From assembly GCF_004299785.2 (NCBI RefSeq), contig NZ_CP036246.2:744001-808000 (forward strand): 64,000 bases of DNA, read 5' to 3'. The position numbers and the translations under genes were made by a program. Positions 28,341 through 37,269 of the stretch are shown piece after piece. The notes under the pieces were generated by a model. That model was not told the DNA's origin. It made no database searches and saw nothing but the letters and a program-made list of their open reading frames with translations. Source of the stretch: Arcobacter porcinus (GTDB lineage: Bacteria > Campylobacterota > Campylobacteria > Campylobacterales > Arcobacteraceae). The first letter of the stretch is position 1, and each line of letters starts with the position of its first letter.

Positions 28341-28471
28341 GATATAATTTTACTAATTAAAAGTGATCATATCATTAAATCAAGATAATTGATAATACGA
28401 GTTTATTGCGAGAGTAAGTCTTTGTGTATTATCTCTTTAAAACTCCATAAATAAAAAACTCTTAATAATCT

Positions 28472-28572
28472 AAACATTGAAATTAAAAATAACTCAAACA
28501 CTCAAAAAGAGAGAAATAATGAACCAAAAATATAAAAATAAGTTTCCATTTAATATTTCAGGCATAGTATAA
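28472..28572 (+). pseudogene. Shortened, broken second copy of the 145-aa/110-aa gene junction
   Basis: The sequence from 28472 resembles 29988-30125: ATTGAAGTTAAAAATAACTC-like bases, then a deletion of about 60 nt, then the start of the 110-aa gene (MNQKYKN). Here the frame runs MNQKYKNKFPFNISGIV and stops at 28572 after 17 codons. This is a remnant of another copy of the three-gene operon found at 29139-30422. Confidence 0.75.
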
Positions 28573-28579
28573 AGGGACA

Positions 28580-28692
28580 ATGCTTTTCTGAGCAACAAGT
28601 TTTAGACAACAAAATATCCTCCGAAATTAATTGGAAACTAATTTAAAAATATATTATTTAAAGATTAGTTTGCTAAGAAATTAGCAAGATTT
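28580..28692 (-). repeat. Left copy of a diverged inverted repeat (partner at 38049-38150)
   Basis: Read on the minus strand, this stretch matches the plus strand at 38049-38150 at roughly 80 percent by eye. It includes TTGCTAA-TTTC-TTAGCAA (a hairpin) and AAATTAGTTTCCA, and GGAGGAT-TTTGTTG. It begins at the stop codon of a small membrane protein gene in both places. Confidence 0.75.
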
Positions 28693-28791
28693 TTTATTGT
28701 TTTGTTTCTTTTTGATTTTATCTAAACAGATAGCTAATATTAATAGCAATATCATAGGCAAAAATAGTCCTAATGCTGAGCTTAATAACAT
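28681..28791 (-). CDS. 36-aa single-span membrane protein
   Basis: The short frame has a good ribosome site (AGGAGAAATA then ATG). The product is MLLSSALGLFLPMILLLI..., one membrane helix followed by a basic tail (KIKKKQNNKKSC). It is a clear relative of the 37-aa protein encoded at 37944-38057: the same length, start, helix position, Lys-rich tail and final Ser-Cys. Function is unknown. Small helical proteins of this kind are seen as toxins, holin-like proteins or membrane subunits, but nothing here decides which. Confidence 0.6.
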   Translation of the reverse strand: MLLSSALGLFLPMILLLILAICLDKIKKKQNNKKSC

Positions 28792-29138
28792 TATTTCTCC
28801 TTTTTAAATATAATAAGAAATACCTACTTGTATTATACTATATATTACAATAAACCAAATTATTTTTTCATTTGATACTAAAATATCAGATTCAGCCAAC
28901 ATCTGATTTAATCTTAATACGTTTACAAAAACAACTGCAAGTTACTAAAGGAAAAATATAAAATCATCTTGATGCCCTCATCATAATGCAGCATATTAAT
29001 ATCAAATATTTACTAAATATTCTACAGATAAGAACTTTTATTTTTTTCTTACTTTATTGCTAAATTTTTATCTTTGATATGTATTCATAAATTTTGAAAA
29101 TTATGAATATATATAATATTTATTATTAAGGAGCAAAT
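28792..29138. other. Intergenic regulatory region between divergent small genes
   Basis: There is no gene. It holds a hairpin with ATCAGAT/ATCTGAT arms (28885-28907). Near the downstream gene is a perfect 9-bp inverted repeat, TATTCATAA/TTATGAATA (29082-29109), just upstream of a TATAAT box. Otherwise it is A/T-rich and featureless. Confidence 0.55.
29082..29117 (+). promoter_or_regulatory. Promoter with overlapping operator-like palindrome
   Basis: The 9-bp perfect inverted repeat (arms 29082-29090 and 29101-29109) ends 2 nt before the -10 box TATAAT (29112-29117). It therefore occupies the -35 position, where a bound repressor would block transcription of the three-gene operon starting at 29139. 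Confidence 0.5.
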
Positions 29139-29669
29139 ATGTACAAAATGAAAGATTTAAAAGTTGATGAAATTAGAGCAGCATCATTTGAATTAATAAC
29201 TAAAATTTCTGTAGAACGACGAAAACAATTGATTAGGTGGTTTGCACGTCAAAACTTAGATTTCCAATTTCTCGTATTTGAAAAGCAAACTAACTACTTC
29301 TTTAAATTAAAAAATGAAGGAATTGATAAAAAAATACTATCTTTTTCCTCCTTCATTCTGGCTATTCAAGAGCTTTACAATAATGAGCAAATCTTAAAAT
29401 CTAAAAATAAGAGTCAAAGTCTTGATGTATTGGGAAATCTATCAAAAGTTGAAAAAATTAAATTGAGAAAAGAAAAAGTACAACCAAAACTTCAACTTCT
29501 TTTAAATCTTCACTCAGTGATAGAAAATTTATATATAGAGGGATTAAGTTCAAGAAAAATTCAAGAATATCTTTTTGCTAAACATAAGAGAAGTGTATCT
29601 CATACTTTAATTTCAAAATATATCTCAAAATATATTTTAAATTCAAATAATCAAGTAGGAGATAAATAA
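29139..29669 (+). CDS. Unknown 176-aa protein with C-terminal helix-turn-helix
   Basis: I do not recognise the family. The N-terminal part is helical and basic. Residues about 133-165 (EGLSSRKIQEYLFAKHKRSVSHTLISKYI) look like a helix-turn-helix of the kind used by replication, partition or repressor proteins of plasmids and integrated elements. It is the first of three overlapping genes (1-nt overlap with the next) behind an operator-like palindrome, so autoregulation is possible. The ribosome site is AAGGAGC. Confidence 0.5.
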   Translation: MYKMKDLKVDEIRAASFELITKISVERRKQLIRWFARQNLDFQFLVFEKQTNYFFKLKNEGIDKKILSFSSFILAIQELYNNEQILKSKNKSQSLDVLGNLSKVEKIKLRKEKVQPKLQLLLNLHSVIENLYIEGLSSRKIQEYLFAKHKRSVSHTLISKYISKYILNSNNQVGDK

Positions 29670-30106
29670 TGATAGATATGAATTTAATTAATAATATGCT
29701 GATGTTAGTTTCACTATTTATTGGATCACTTTTGGGTGGATTTATATATTTTTTTATACAAAAAATCTTTTTGATTGGATTAAAGTCATATATAAACAAA
29801 GCTGCAAAAAACTTTGAAGAAGCCTTAGAACAGTCACAAATTTCTGCTTTTTTAAAGCTAAAAGCGATTCAAAAAGACCATAATGAGGCATTTGAAGAAA
29901 TATTTGATTTTATTCGTGAAATTGATTCTTCACTTTTAAATTTAAATAAAAATATTGATAACTTTAAATCAACTCTTAATAGTCTAAATATTGAAGTTAA
30001 AAATAACTCAAACACTAAAAAAGAGCTTGAATACGAAATTGTTAAATTGAAAAATATAATTAATAGATTGCAAAAAAAGGAGATAAATCATGAATCAAAA
30101 ATATAA
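29669..30106 (+). CDS. Unknown 145-aa membrane protein with coiled coil
   Basis: The protein has one N-terminal hydrophobic region (about residues 8-36) containing a glycine-rich helix (IGSLLGGFIYFFI). A long coiled coil (about 40-145) rich in Leu, Asn and Lys fills the rest. No family is recognised. Start and stop overlap both neighbours (TAATG at the 5' side, 17 nt at the 3' side), indicating translational coupling. The tail of this gene is also present in the broken copy at 28472. Confidence 0.55.
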   Translation: MIDMNLINNMLMLVSLFIGSLLGGFIYFFIQKIFLIGLKSYINKAAKNFEEALEQSQISAFLKLKAIQKDHNEAFEEIFDFIREIDSSLLNLNKNIDNFKSTLNSLNIEVKNNSNTKKELEYEIVKLKNIINRLQKKEINHESKI

Positions 30107-30422
30107 AAATCATTTTCCTTTCATTGTTTATGAAAAAATGTTTATTGATAAAACTGGAAGTGAGTTAGATAATGAAGAGTTAGAATATCTATTAAACTTC
30201 TGTAATCAATGTAATTATCTAAACTCATCTAAAGAGCTATATAGCTACTCAATGCTTCTATTAAAAAGATTTTATCCAGTTTTTTTAGTGAGAATAATTA
30301 TTGAGTTAAAAACAAAAAAAATATTAAAAATAACAGATGCTCCAGAGTCTTTGAAGAAACTTTATAAAGAGATTGCAGATATTGTTATAGTGTCTTCTAT
30401 GCCTAATTCAAGAAGAGATTAA
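30090..30422 (+). CDS. Unknown 110-aa protein
   Basis: This small soluble-looking, helical protein (LDNEELEYLLNFCNQCNYLN near residue 25) belongs to no family that I recognise. It is the third gene of the overlapping set, preceded by AAAGGAG inside the previous gene. A second, broken copy of its first codons lies at 28519. A hairpin 50-75 nt downstream probably ends the transcript. Confidence 0.5.
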   Translation: MNQKYKNHFPFIVYEKMFIDKTGSELDNEELEYLLNFCNQCNYLNSSKELYSYSMLLLKRFYPVFLVRIIIELKTKKILKITDAPESLKKLYKEIADIVIVSSMPNSRRD

Positions 30423-30470
30423 ATAAAAATGGTAAAGAAAATATTTAATTTCTTCAGCAAATTTTAAAAT

Positions 30471-30497
30471 ATAGAATAGCCTTTAGGACTATTCTAT
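30471..30497. terminator. Hairpin between convergent genes
   Basis: ATAGAATAG and CTATTCTAT form a perfect 9-bp stem with a 9-nt loop, placed between the three-gene operon and the oppositely oriented small genes. It could serve both strands. Confidence 0.6.
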
Positions 30498-30510
30498 ACT
30501 GTGTTATTTT

Positions 30511-30603
30511 TTATTTTGAAGGAGGGTTGTTTCCTCTTCTTCCTCCTGATGGATTTCCTGTTGTACTTGGACCATTTGGTGGTCTAACTCCTGATTTTGC
30601 CAT
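30511..30603 (-). CDS. 30-aa Pro/Gly/Arg-rich micro-protein
   Basis: This short frame has a good ribosome site (AAGGAATTAAA then ATG). The product is unusually rich in Pro, Gly, Ser and Arg (MAKSGVRPPNGPSTTGNPSG and GGRRGNNPPSK). It directly follows the HicA-like toxin gene. G/C-rich codons make it stand out from the A/T-rich surroundings. Function is unknown; it could be a small nucleic-acid-binding or antitoxin-like partner. Confidence 0.5.
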   Translation of the reverse strand: MAKSGVRPPNGPSTTGNPSGGRRGNNPPSK

Positions 30604-30619
30604 TTTAATTCCTTTTTAT

Positions 30620-30850
30620 TTAACTAATTGAGTTAATAAACTCAGCCTTTGAAATACCAATATCTTTTAGTATTCCACTTAGTAAACCAATCTTTACAGC
30701 TTTCTTTTTATATACAGGAACAATTAGAGTTTTTTTAGTATTATGAGTATAAACTCTATGATTTCCTCTATTTTGTCTTTCAAGTCTATAACCTAATGAT
30801 GTGATAAACTTAATTAATTCTCTTCCTGTAATATTTGTAAAAGAAGCCAT
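30620..30850 (-). CDS. HicA-like mRNA interferase toxin (YcfA family)
   Basis: The 76-aa protein has the HicA dsRBD-like fold signature: TGRELIKFITSLGYRLERQ, the catalytic GNHRVYTH (His at about residue 31), then TLIVPVYKKKAVKIGLLSGILKDIGIS. HicA cleaves mRNA when not bound by HicB. The usual HicB gene does not follow. Instead the gene is flanked by two micro-proteins, overlapping the upstream 43-aa frame by one base. Either the antitoxin is absent or one of these small proteins replaces it. Confidence 0.8.
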   Translation of the reverse strand: MASFTNITGRELIKFITSLGYRLERQNRGNHRVYTHNTKKTLIVPVYKKKAVKIGLLSGILKDIGISKAEFINSIS

Positions 30851-30981
30851 TACTTATCTTTTTTATTCCCACCAAACTTAGGGTCTTGTAGGTTGAGTTG
30901 TCTACTTCTATTATCAAGCATCTTTTGATAAGCTTCGGTAGTTGGATTTTTTTGATTTGTTTTATGGTCTTTGTTAGACAT
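30850..30981 (-). CDS. 43-aa hydrophilic micro-protein upstream of hicA-like gene
   Basis: The frame has a strong ribosome site (AAAGGAGAAG, ATG at 30981) and overlaps the HicA-like start by one base (TAATG), so the two are coupled. The product is hydrophilic (QKMLDNRSRQLNLQDPKFGG) and does not resemble HicB. It may be an unusual antitoxin or a leader peptide. Confidence 0.55.
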   Translation of the reverse strand: MSNKDHKTNQKNPTTEAYQKMLDNRSRQLNLQDPKFGGNKKDK

Positions 30982-33080
30982 AATCTTCTCCTTTTTTTTA
31001 TGTGATTTATAACCACTTTTAGAAGATTACAAGAAAATTGATTTTTTAGTTGGGTGTTAACTCGTACATGAAGATTAATTATAAAAATTAATTGGAAACC
31101 CAAGTGATTCTGGACTTTTAAATTCAGGTAATCCAATTTTTGCAAAGTAGTTATTATATTTATTAAATAGCTTAGTATTATGAGTTTTATAAGCACAATA
31201 AGCAGATAATTTTATAAACATTATGGTTTTATCAATCTTTTTTTGATTTTTAATATATTTTTCATAATGTTCATCAGAATAAATTAAACTTTCATCGAAC
31301 TCTTTAGCTTTCAAATGGAAGAATGCTTTAATCATTAAATATTCATTTTCTTTTGCTTCATACATATTAGAATTTAGTAACATTTGTTTATAAATATTAC
31401 ATAGGTGTTTTGTTTCCTGATATTTATTGGCATTTTCAGCTATAAAAATATTTGTATACAAAGTAAGATAAGAAGAGATAGAGATTTGTTTACTATCTTC
31501 ATTATTAGCTATTTTAGACATTTGCAATGTAATTGTTTTTGCTAATTCATAGTCATAATTTACATTACTTTGAAATAGATTAAAAAGACATTCAAAACTT
31601 TCTTCATTTTTTATATTTTCTAATTTTTCACTTCTTGACATATTTTGATATATTTTTAATTTGTAGTCAATATCATCGAATTTTTTATGAAAATATTCTA
31701 GATGTTTGTTAATTTCTAATATGCAATTTTCAATACGTTCATCTTTGTTTTGTCCAAATAAAATAAACTTACTTTGATATATATCTTCTAGTTCAGTAAT
31801 ATTGTAGTTAGGATTTGAAAACTCTACAGTTATGTCACTATATAAAGTTTCAATTATCTTTTCAAATGAGGAATTGAATACTCCAAGATATTCATATTCA
31901 TAACCAAATATATCTTTCTCTTCATTATATATTTCTGCATGAGATGTTCTTTCAATTTGTCTATTATAAATGAATTGATAATGATGTACTAATTGCAATA
32001 GTTTATTATCTTCAATATCTGCTACATTATTAAAATTAAAATACTTTATTAATCTTTTATATAAATCTTGAATTGAGCGACCTATAAAGAAAATTTTTAT
32101 GAGTTTATCGCAACTTGGAATAGCCCATCTTTCTTTTATAAGGGTTATAAAATTGAATTTTTCTTTTTTTGTAATCTTTTCGTTTGAAACAAATATTTTA
32201 TCAAGCAATGAATGCTGAGGAATCTCATATTTTAGTTTTTCAATTGAAATCTTTTTTTGATTAGTTATAAACTTAACTTTCGCACGTTAAGTTGATTAAA
32301 ATTGTAGCTAAATCTCCCTAAAATATTACTGCTATAGGTAATAATATTATCCTTGTTGACATAAAAATAATTTAGTTGTTTTTCTATGATATTTTTCTAT
32401 TTTGAACTCTCAATAAAGCCCTTAAATAGGAACTTTTAGATATAATATCTATTATATTAAAGGGTAAGAATGCAGATAGAATCTAAGATAATCGGTATCA
32501 TAAACGACAAACTAAAGAATCCAATTTATGAAACATTGCGACTATTAAATATGAAAACGATTTTAACAAAGAGCAATTTTTCTAAAAAAGAGGGAGTTGC
32601 TGTTCATATGGTTGTATTACACTTTGTATATATGCTAGTTATGAATAAAAAAATATCAACTTTTATGGATCAGAGTAATGATAGCTTTAAAAAAGATGTC
32701 TATTACAGACTACTTGCTAATGCTCACTACAACTGGAGAAAACTATTATCACTTAGTTCTTTAAAGATTTTATCACTGCTTCATAAAGTACAAGATGCAA
32801 AGCTAGTAAGAGTTCTTATACTTGATGATACTGTTGAAGATAAAGTTGGTAAAAATATAGAGGGAAGTTGTGATAACCTTTGGAGCAATAAAGCAAAGAG
32901 AAAAATCAGAGGTGTAAATGTTGTATCACTAAACTATAGTGATGGTTATTCAAATTTTATGTTGGACTTTGCAATTGCTATGAATAATTATGCAAGGGTA
33001 AAGATAGAAGAGTGATCTGGCTACACTAAATAGGACATAGAAAATAACTATGTTAAAATTAGTGAAATCGGAGAATAAAA

Positions 33081-33374
33081 ATGAGAAAAAGTAATTACTC
33101 ACAAGAGTTTAGAGAATCAACAATAAAGTTTTGTATTGATAATAGTGATAGATCAATTTCAAGTATAGCAAGAGATTTAGGACTAAATAAAGGAACTTTA
33201 GCTTTATGGGTAAATGAGTACAAAGCTAAAAATAATTTACTACCTGTAAATGATTTAAAAAATGAGACTCTAGAGCAAGAGAATAAAAGACTAAAAAAAG
33301 AACTTGCAATTTTAAAACAAGAAAAAGAGATATTAAAAAAGGCAGCAGCATACTTTGCAAAAGAAACTCTGTAA
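33081..33374 (+). CDS. IS3-family OrfA (helix-turn-helix)
   Basis: The 97-aa protein has an N-terminal helix-turn-helix ([23 protein letters not shown], about residues 26-48) and a leucine-zipper tail ([22 protein letters not shown]). It binds the IS ends and regulates transposition. A slippery A6G run near its end allows readthrough into OrfB. Confidence 0.93.
   Translation: MRKSNYSQEFRESTIKFCIDNSDRSISSIARDLGLNKGTLALWVNEYKAKNNLLPVNDLKNETLEQENKRLKKELAILKQEKEILKKAAAYFAKETL
33335..33341 (+). other. Programmed -1 frameshift site of the IS3 element
   Basis: AAAAAAG lies near the end of orfA. Slipping back one base here opens a frame ([17 protein letters not shown]...) that runs without a stop into the orfB frame and yields the OrfAB transposase. 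This is the standard IS3 expression strategy. Confidence 0.75.
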
Positions 33375-33421
33375 AGTATGCATGGATAAAAGAACACTCA
33401 AAGAGTTTTAATGTACAACTT

Positions 33422-34249
33422 ATGTGTAAACTATTTAAAGTTAGTAGAAGTTGTTACTACAACTGGATTGACAAAGGTTGTATTGTAAATAAAATTGATA
33501 AAGAGCTAAATGAACTTGTAAAAAACATTTTTGAACAAGCAAGAGCAACTTATGGAACAAGAAGATTGAAAGAGGTTTTAAAACAAAGATATGGTCTTAT
33601 AGTTTCAAGAAGGAAACTTCAAAGAACTCTGAAATATTTAAATCTAAAAGTAAAAATGAAACGAAGATTTAAAGTAATTACAACAACATCAAATCATACT
33701 CTACCAATTGCACCAAATCATCTAAATAGAGATTTTTATAGCTCACAAATAGATAAAGTTTATGTTGGAGACATTACATATATTCCAACAAATGAGGGAT
33801 GGTTATATTTGGCTGTTGTAATCGATATTTACTCAAGAAAAGTTGTTGGATGGTCTATGAATTATAGTTTAAAAACTTCACTTGTTAATGATGCACTATT
33901 AATGGCATTAAAAAGAAGAAATCCTTCTAAAGGACTAATTTATCATACTGATAGAGGAAGTCAGTATGCCTCTTATGAACATAAAAATCTTTTAGAAAAA
34001 TATGGGATAGTTCAAAGTATGAGTAGAAAAGGAGATTGCTGGGATAATGCAGTTGCAGAGAGTTTTTTTCATTCTCTAAAAACTGAATTAATTCATCATG
34101 AGAAATTTATATCAAGAAAACAAGCAAGTGAAAAAATATTTGAATATATAGAGATTTTTTACAATAGACAAAGATTACATTCATCAAATGGATATATGTC
34201 ACCAACAGAATTTGAAGATAAAATGTTACGTTTAGAAATGGTTAGTTAA
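33422..34249 (+). CDS. IS3-family OrfB (integrase-core transposase domain)
   Basis: The 275-aa protein has an HTH_21-like N-terminus ([19 protein letters not shown]). The rve DDE core shows Asp in [10 protein letters not shown] (about residue 117), Asp in [12 protein letters not shown] (about residue 180) and Glu in [15 protein letters not shown] (about residue 216). All three catalytic residues are present. The active product is probably the OrfAB fusion made by frameshifting. Confidence 0.95.
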   Translation: MCKLFKVSRSCYYNWIDKGCIVNKIDKELNELVKNIFEQARATYGTRRLKEVLKQRYGLIVSRRKLQRTLKYLNLKVKMKRRFKVITTTSNHTLPIAPNHLNRDFYSSQIDKVYVGDITYIPTNEGWLYLAVVIDIYSRKVVGWSMNYSLKTSLVNDALLMALKRRNPSKGLIYHTDRGSQYASYEHKNLLEKYGIVQSMSRKGDCWDNAVAESFFHSLKTELIHHEKFISRKQASEKIFEYIEIFYNRQRLHSSNGYMSPTEFEDKMLRLEMVS

Positions 34250-36039
34250 ATTAATCTTTTTTTGTCCTATAAAGTGTTGACAGATCAGAGTTTACAAATA
34301 TTATTGATCATCGAACCAATGCACATAAGCGAAGATTGGAAAGCTTAAAAGGGAAATCACAAATTGCTATAGAGATGATTAAAAGAGCAGTAGCTAGTGG
34401 TATATATGCAGATTATCTGCTTGTGGATAGTTGGTATTCTAAACCTGTGTTTATAGAAACAATGAATGAGCTAGGATTGCAAGTTATTTCAAGAATGGTA
34501 AACAATGATAGAATCTGGAACTTCACAGGGGAGAAAAAAACTCTTGATGGTATCTATAACAAGTTTAAAAAGCTTAAAACTATTAAGATGGGTCAATATG
34601 GCAAAAAGATAAAGTTTGAATACTTCGGGGTCATAGTTGAACATAAAAAAGCAGGAAAATTAAAAATTGTTTTTATAAAAACCAAAGAGAATCTCATCCC
34701 TATTGTATCTACAAACTTAGACTTGAGTGATGAAGAAATTATCGATATTTACAAACGACGATGGGATATAGAACAAGGGTATAAAGAACTTCGTGAACAC
34801 TTTGGGTTTGGTAAAGAAGAAAATCGAATTTATGAAGCACTTATTGCTCGCATAACACTCTCATTTTTTACATACAATGTTGTTAGCTATATAAATCGTA
34901 TCAGTAATGAACCAAAAACTATTGGTGGATTGTTTAAAGATCTAGAATGTGAACTTCACACTTTGGCAATTGCTATGCAAGCATTTTTAGCTATTTTAGA
35001 TGAGATTGCAAAAATTGAAGAAGTTGTCAATAGAAATGAGGATTTTACAGCAATAATCGATCTATTAAGAGATGTGACTGGAAAACTACTTGGTTTTAGG
35101 TGCGAAAGTTAAGTTATAAATTCAATCGCATTTTGAAATCTTTGATTTATTTTGTCTTTTTTATTAGGAATAAAAACCCCTTGATAGTTTAATTCGATAG
35201 AACAGTATTCTTTAATACTCTTTCTATCTGGTAAGGTTCCTTTTCCCCATTGCTTAACCGTGTTTTTTGATTCAATTGATCTAGATTCATTTTTGTTTTT
35301 TTCATCTAACTCAATACATAGTTTATCTAAGCTCTTTCCATATAAATCTATCCACCAATTCATTAAATATTCCATTGGTAATTTAAGTTTATTATATTCT
35401 GTGACATCAGGTAGGTACCAAAATTTACCACCTGATAAATTTTTATCAATTCTAGACTCATAATCAATATCTAAAGTAGCAAAGCGTATAGCTAAATATG
35501 GAATCACTAATCTTTTTAATATTATCCAGTTTAATTTTTTATCACTATGTGATGATGAATAAGGAAATAGCTTTGCGTATAAATTATTATATAAAAATAG
35601 TAAATCTGTAAAAATATTAACTAACTCACTGTTTTTATCATCAATACTTAATTTTTCAAATATTAAATTGATATGTTCTGCGTATTTATCAAAACTTTCT
35701 TCATTTGTAAAAAATCTATTTTTTTCAGAGGACTGCTTTAATTTTATTTCTTTCATATCAAAATCAAGCAATTGCATTATTTTAATCAATATTTCTTCTA
35801 TATTTAACATTTATTCTCTTTTTTTAATTCAAAATATATAGAAAAGATTATATCAAATGACTCCATAACTAACTTATTATTAAAAAATTACAGTTTATTT
35901 AGTTTTCATATATTAAACTCATATTTGTAACAATTTATCTTTTATTTCTTTCTTAATGTAATCAAATCATATAGAACTAAAGATAATATGAGCCAATTAT
36001 AGTTGTCTTTAAAGCTTAGTAATATAAACTTACTAAACT

Positions 36040-36258
36040 TTATAAAACTTCCTTCGAATCTAATATCATCTTCTTAATTGCATCATACTTTTTAGCTTTC
36101 TCATAATGTTCTATAAATGGTCCTACCCATTTTGGAACTTGTATATCATGAAATCCCCAATTATTTAGTGTAGAGTAGGGTACATGAGTTATCTCTGAAA
36201 ACTCTTTTTGTGTAAGATTAATATCCTTTAATCTTTTACAAAACTCTTCTTTTGTCAT
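36040..36258 (-). CDS. Small helix-turn-helix repressor, divergent from the membrane-protein operon
   Basis: The 72-aa protein contains a helix-turn-helix (LTQKEFSEITHVPYSTLNNWGF, about residues 14-35), of the kind found in phage and mobile-element regulators. It is transcribed away from the small membrane protein operon. The 140-bp gap between them holds a consensus promoter and TATCTA-type inverted repeats. It probably controls that operon. Confidence 0.7.
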   Translation of the reverse strand: MTKEEFCKRLKDINLTQKEFSEITHVPYSTLNNWGFHDIQVPKWVGPFIEHYEKAKKYDAIKKMILDSKEVL

Positions 36259-36328
36259 AAATTATCCTATTTATTATCTAATATAGTTTTAATTGTATCA
36301 TAAATTTATCTATTATAGGTTATATTTC

Positions 36329-36357
36329 TTGACATATTATCCTTAATAGAATATAAT
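36329..36357 (+). promoter_or_regulatory. Perfect consensus sigma-70 promoter
   Basis: TTGACA (36329-36334), a 17-bp spacer and TATAAT (36352-36357). Both hexamers match the bacterial consensus exactly, which is unusual in this phylum, where -35 boxes are usually absent. It is about 42 nt upstream of the first small membrane protein gene. Confidence 0.8.
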
Positions 36358-36368
36358 ATATAAAATAA

Positions 36369-36383
36369 TATCTATTTTAGATA
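36369..36383 (+). promoter_or_regulatory. Operator-like palindrome at the transcription start
   Basis: TATCTA-TTT-TAGATA is a perfect 15-nt palindrome about 12 nt after the -10 box. Related half-sites (TATCTAATA near 36275 and TATCTATTATAGG near 36308) lie between the two divergent genes. They are plausible binding sites for the 72-aa repressor. Confidence 0.55.
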
Positions 36384-36398
36384 ATACAAGGAGACAAA

Positions 36399-36680
36399 AT
36401 GGAAACAGAAATTAATTGTAATGAAGAGAAAAAACTATTCTTCTCATATATGTGGACCTTTGCATTTGGTATATTATTTTTACTATTAACATGGTGGCTA
36501 TACTATGATAATGAATTAGATAAGAAAAATATTGTAGAAGTTTTTAAAAATAATCAAGAGCTTATTTGTAATAACACTATTGCCTCAAAAGAGCTAGGTT
36601 ATAAATTTGATAAAAAAAGAACTCATCAAATAACTAATGGTGTAAATATATTTACAATCTATAAATGTCAAATTAAATAA
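36399..36680 (+). CDS. 93-aa single-span membrane protein (first gene of small-protein operon)
   Basis: The protein has a cytoplasmic start, one membrane helix (about residues 15-36) and a C-terminal domain with cysteines (NQELICNN and IYKCQIK at the end). The C-terminal part resembles the 94-aa protein two genes downstream (NKELICT ... VTKCEIKD), so the pair are distant paralogs with two conserved cysteines, probably disulfide-bonded outside the membrane. The ribosome site is AAGGAGAC. Function is not recognised. Confidence 0.6.
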   Translation: METEINCNEEKKLFFSYMWTFAFGILFLLLTWWLYYDNELDKKNIVEVFKNNQELICNNTIASKELGYKFDKKRTHQITNGVNIFTIYKCQIK

Positions 36681-36704
36681 ATTTAAAGATAAGGGGAAAT
36701 AATT

Positions 36705-36980
36705 ATGTGTAATTTTTATAAAAATATAAATAAAAAAATTAGTAACTTTGGTGAGTTTCTTATGATAGTGTCAACATTTGTATTAGTAGCTTCATTTATA
36801 TTCTCTATTTTTTATGCAATATTTTTTAATAATGAAGATAAATATATTGATGTAAATAATGTTAGTGCATATATAGCAGTTTGGGCTGTATTATTAGCTG
36901 TTGGAGTAAAAATAGTTGATAGAAGCCCTAATAGCTTCTTAAAATCAAATATTGATGATATATCCAAGAAAGAAGAATAA
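36705..36980 (+). CDS. 91-aa two-span membrane protein
   Basis: Two hydrophobic helices (about residues 18-42 and 54-72) are separated by an acidic loop (NNEDKYIDVNN); the C-terminus is charged. The ribosome site is AAGGGGAAA. It is the second gene of the small-protein operon, 2 nt before the next start. No family is recognised. Confidence 0.6.
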   Translation: MCNFYKNINKKISNFGEFLMIVSTFVLVASFIFSIFYAIFFNNEDKYIDVNNVSAYIAVWAVLLAVGVKIVDRSPNSFLKSNIDDISKKEE

Positions 36981-36982
36981 CC

Positions 36983-37267
36983 ATGAATGAAAAGAGATTA
37001 AAGAAGTATGAATATCTATCAAGTAAAATAAAAACACAATTTTTTAATGTATTAATTACATTTTTATTTCCATTTATAGCTTTATATTTTCATCTAAATG
37101 AAAGAGCTAACTTAATAAATGAGTTTAATAACAATAAAGAGCTTATTTGTACTATTAAACCTTTAAAAATAGATGTATCTAAAGCTGATGCTTGGATTGT
37201 AGATAATAATAGCTTTATTAAAGGCTCAACTATAATACCAGTTACAAAATGTGAAATAAAGGATTAA
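36983..37267 (+). CDS. 94-aa single-span membrane protein, paralog of the 93-aa protein
   Basis: One helix (about residues 22-39) is followed by a domain with NNNKELICTIKPL and the final VTKCEIKD. The two cysteines and surrounding residues match the 93-aa protein. It is two bases from both neighbouring genes. Function is unknown. Confidence 0.6.
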   Translation: MNEKRLKKYEYLSSKIKTQFFNVLITFLFPFIALYFHLNERANLINEFNNNKELICTIKPLKIDVSKADAWIVDNNSFIKGSTIIPVTKCEIKD

Positions 37268-37269
37268 AG

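Larger units (their letters stand above)
33013..34287. mobile_element. IS3-family insertion sequence, 1275 bp
   Basis: The ends start TGATCTG and finish CAGATCA. The reversed right end matches the left in about 21 of 25 positions (including ACACT and ATAGGACA). A 3-bp duplication, GAG, flanks it (33010-33012 and 34288-34290). It contains the orfA/orfB pair expected of IS3. It sits inside the IS4-like transposase gene, so it is the later arrival. Confidence 0.92.
32470..35112 (+). pseudogene. IS4-superfamily transposase, split by an IS3 element
   Basis: The N-terminal part (32470-33012) carries a catalytic Asp region, VLILDDTVEDK. The C-terminal part (34291-35112) carries the second Asp region (YLLVDSWYSK) and the Glu-bearing block IYKRRWDIEQGYKELREHFG (IS4 YREK-like). 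Removing the IS3 element and one GAG repeat joins KIEE to FTNIIDHRTNAHKRRLES in frame, about 455 aa. The gene is inactive as it stands because of the insertion. Confidence 0.88.
32271..35114. mobile_element. IS4-like insertion sequence, interrupted by an IS3 element
   Basis: Perfect 15-bp terminal inverted repeats: ACTTAACTTTCGCAC at 32271-32285 and its complement at 35100-35114. The flanks carry a 5-bp direct repeat, TATAA (32266-32270 and 35115-35119). Without the inner IS3 element the unit is about 1.57 kb, with one transposase gene. Confidence 0.88.
31075..35810 (-). pseudogene. 628-aa protein of unknown function, split by nested IS elements
   Basis: The N-terminal part (35810-35115) and C-terminal part (32265-31075) are separated by an IS4-like element that itself contains an IS3 element. 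Removing the insertion and one TATAA duplication joins them in frame (AIEFIT-NQKKISIEKL), giving about 628 aa. The N half contains a possible helix-turn-helix (KQWGKGTLPDRKSIKEYCS). The C half is helical with TPR-like spacing (ENEYLMIKAFFHLKAKEFDESLIY). I do not recognise the family; a regulatory or defence-related TPR protein is possible. The surviving C-terminal frame starts at a TTG and has no evident ribosome site. Confidence 0.8.

Noticed and set aside
28250-28360. Short frame MIKSLKDLLDKF... running through the right end of the IS5/IS1182-like element
   Set aside because: It crosses the terminal repeat, has no ribosome site and shows no related copy in the window.
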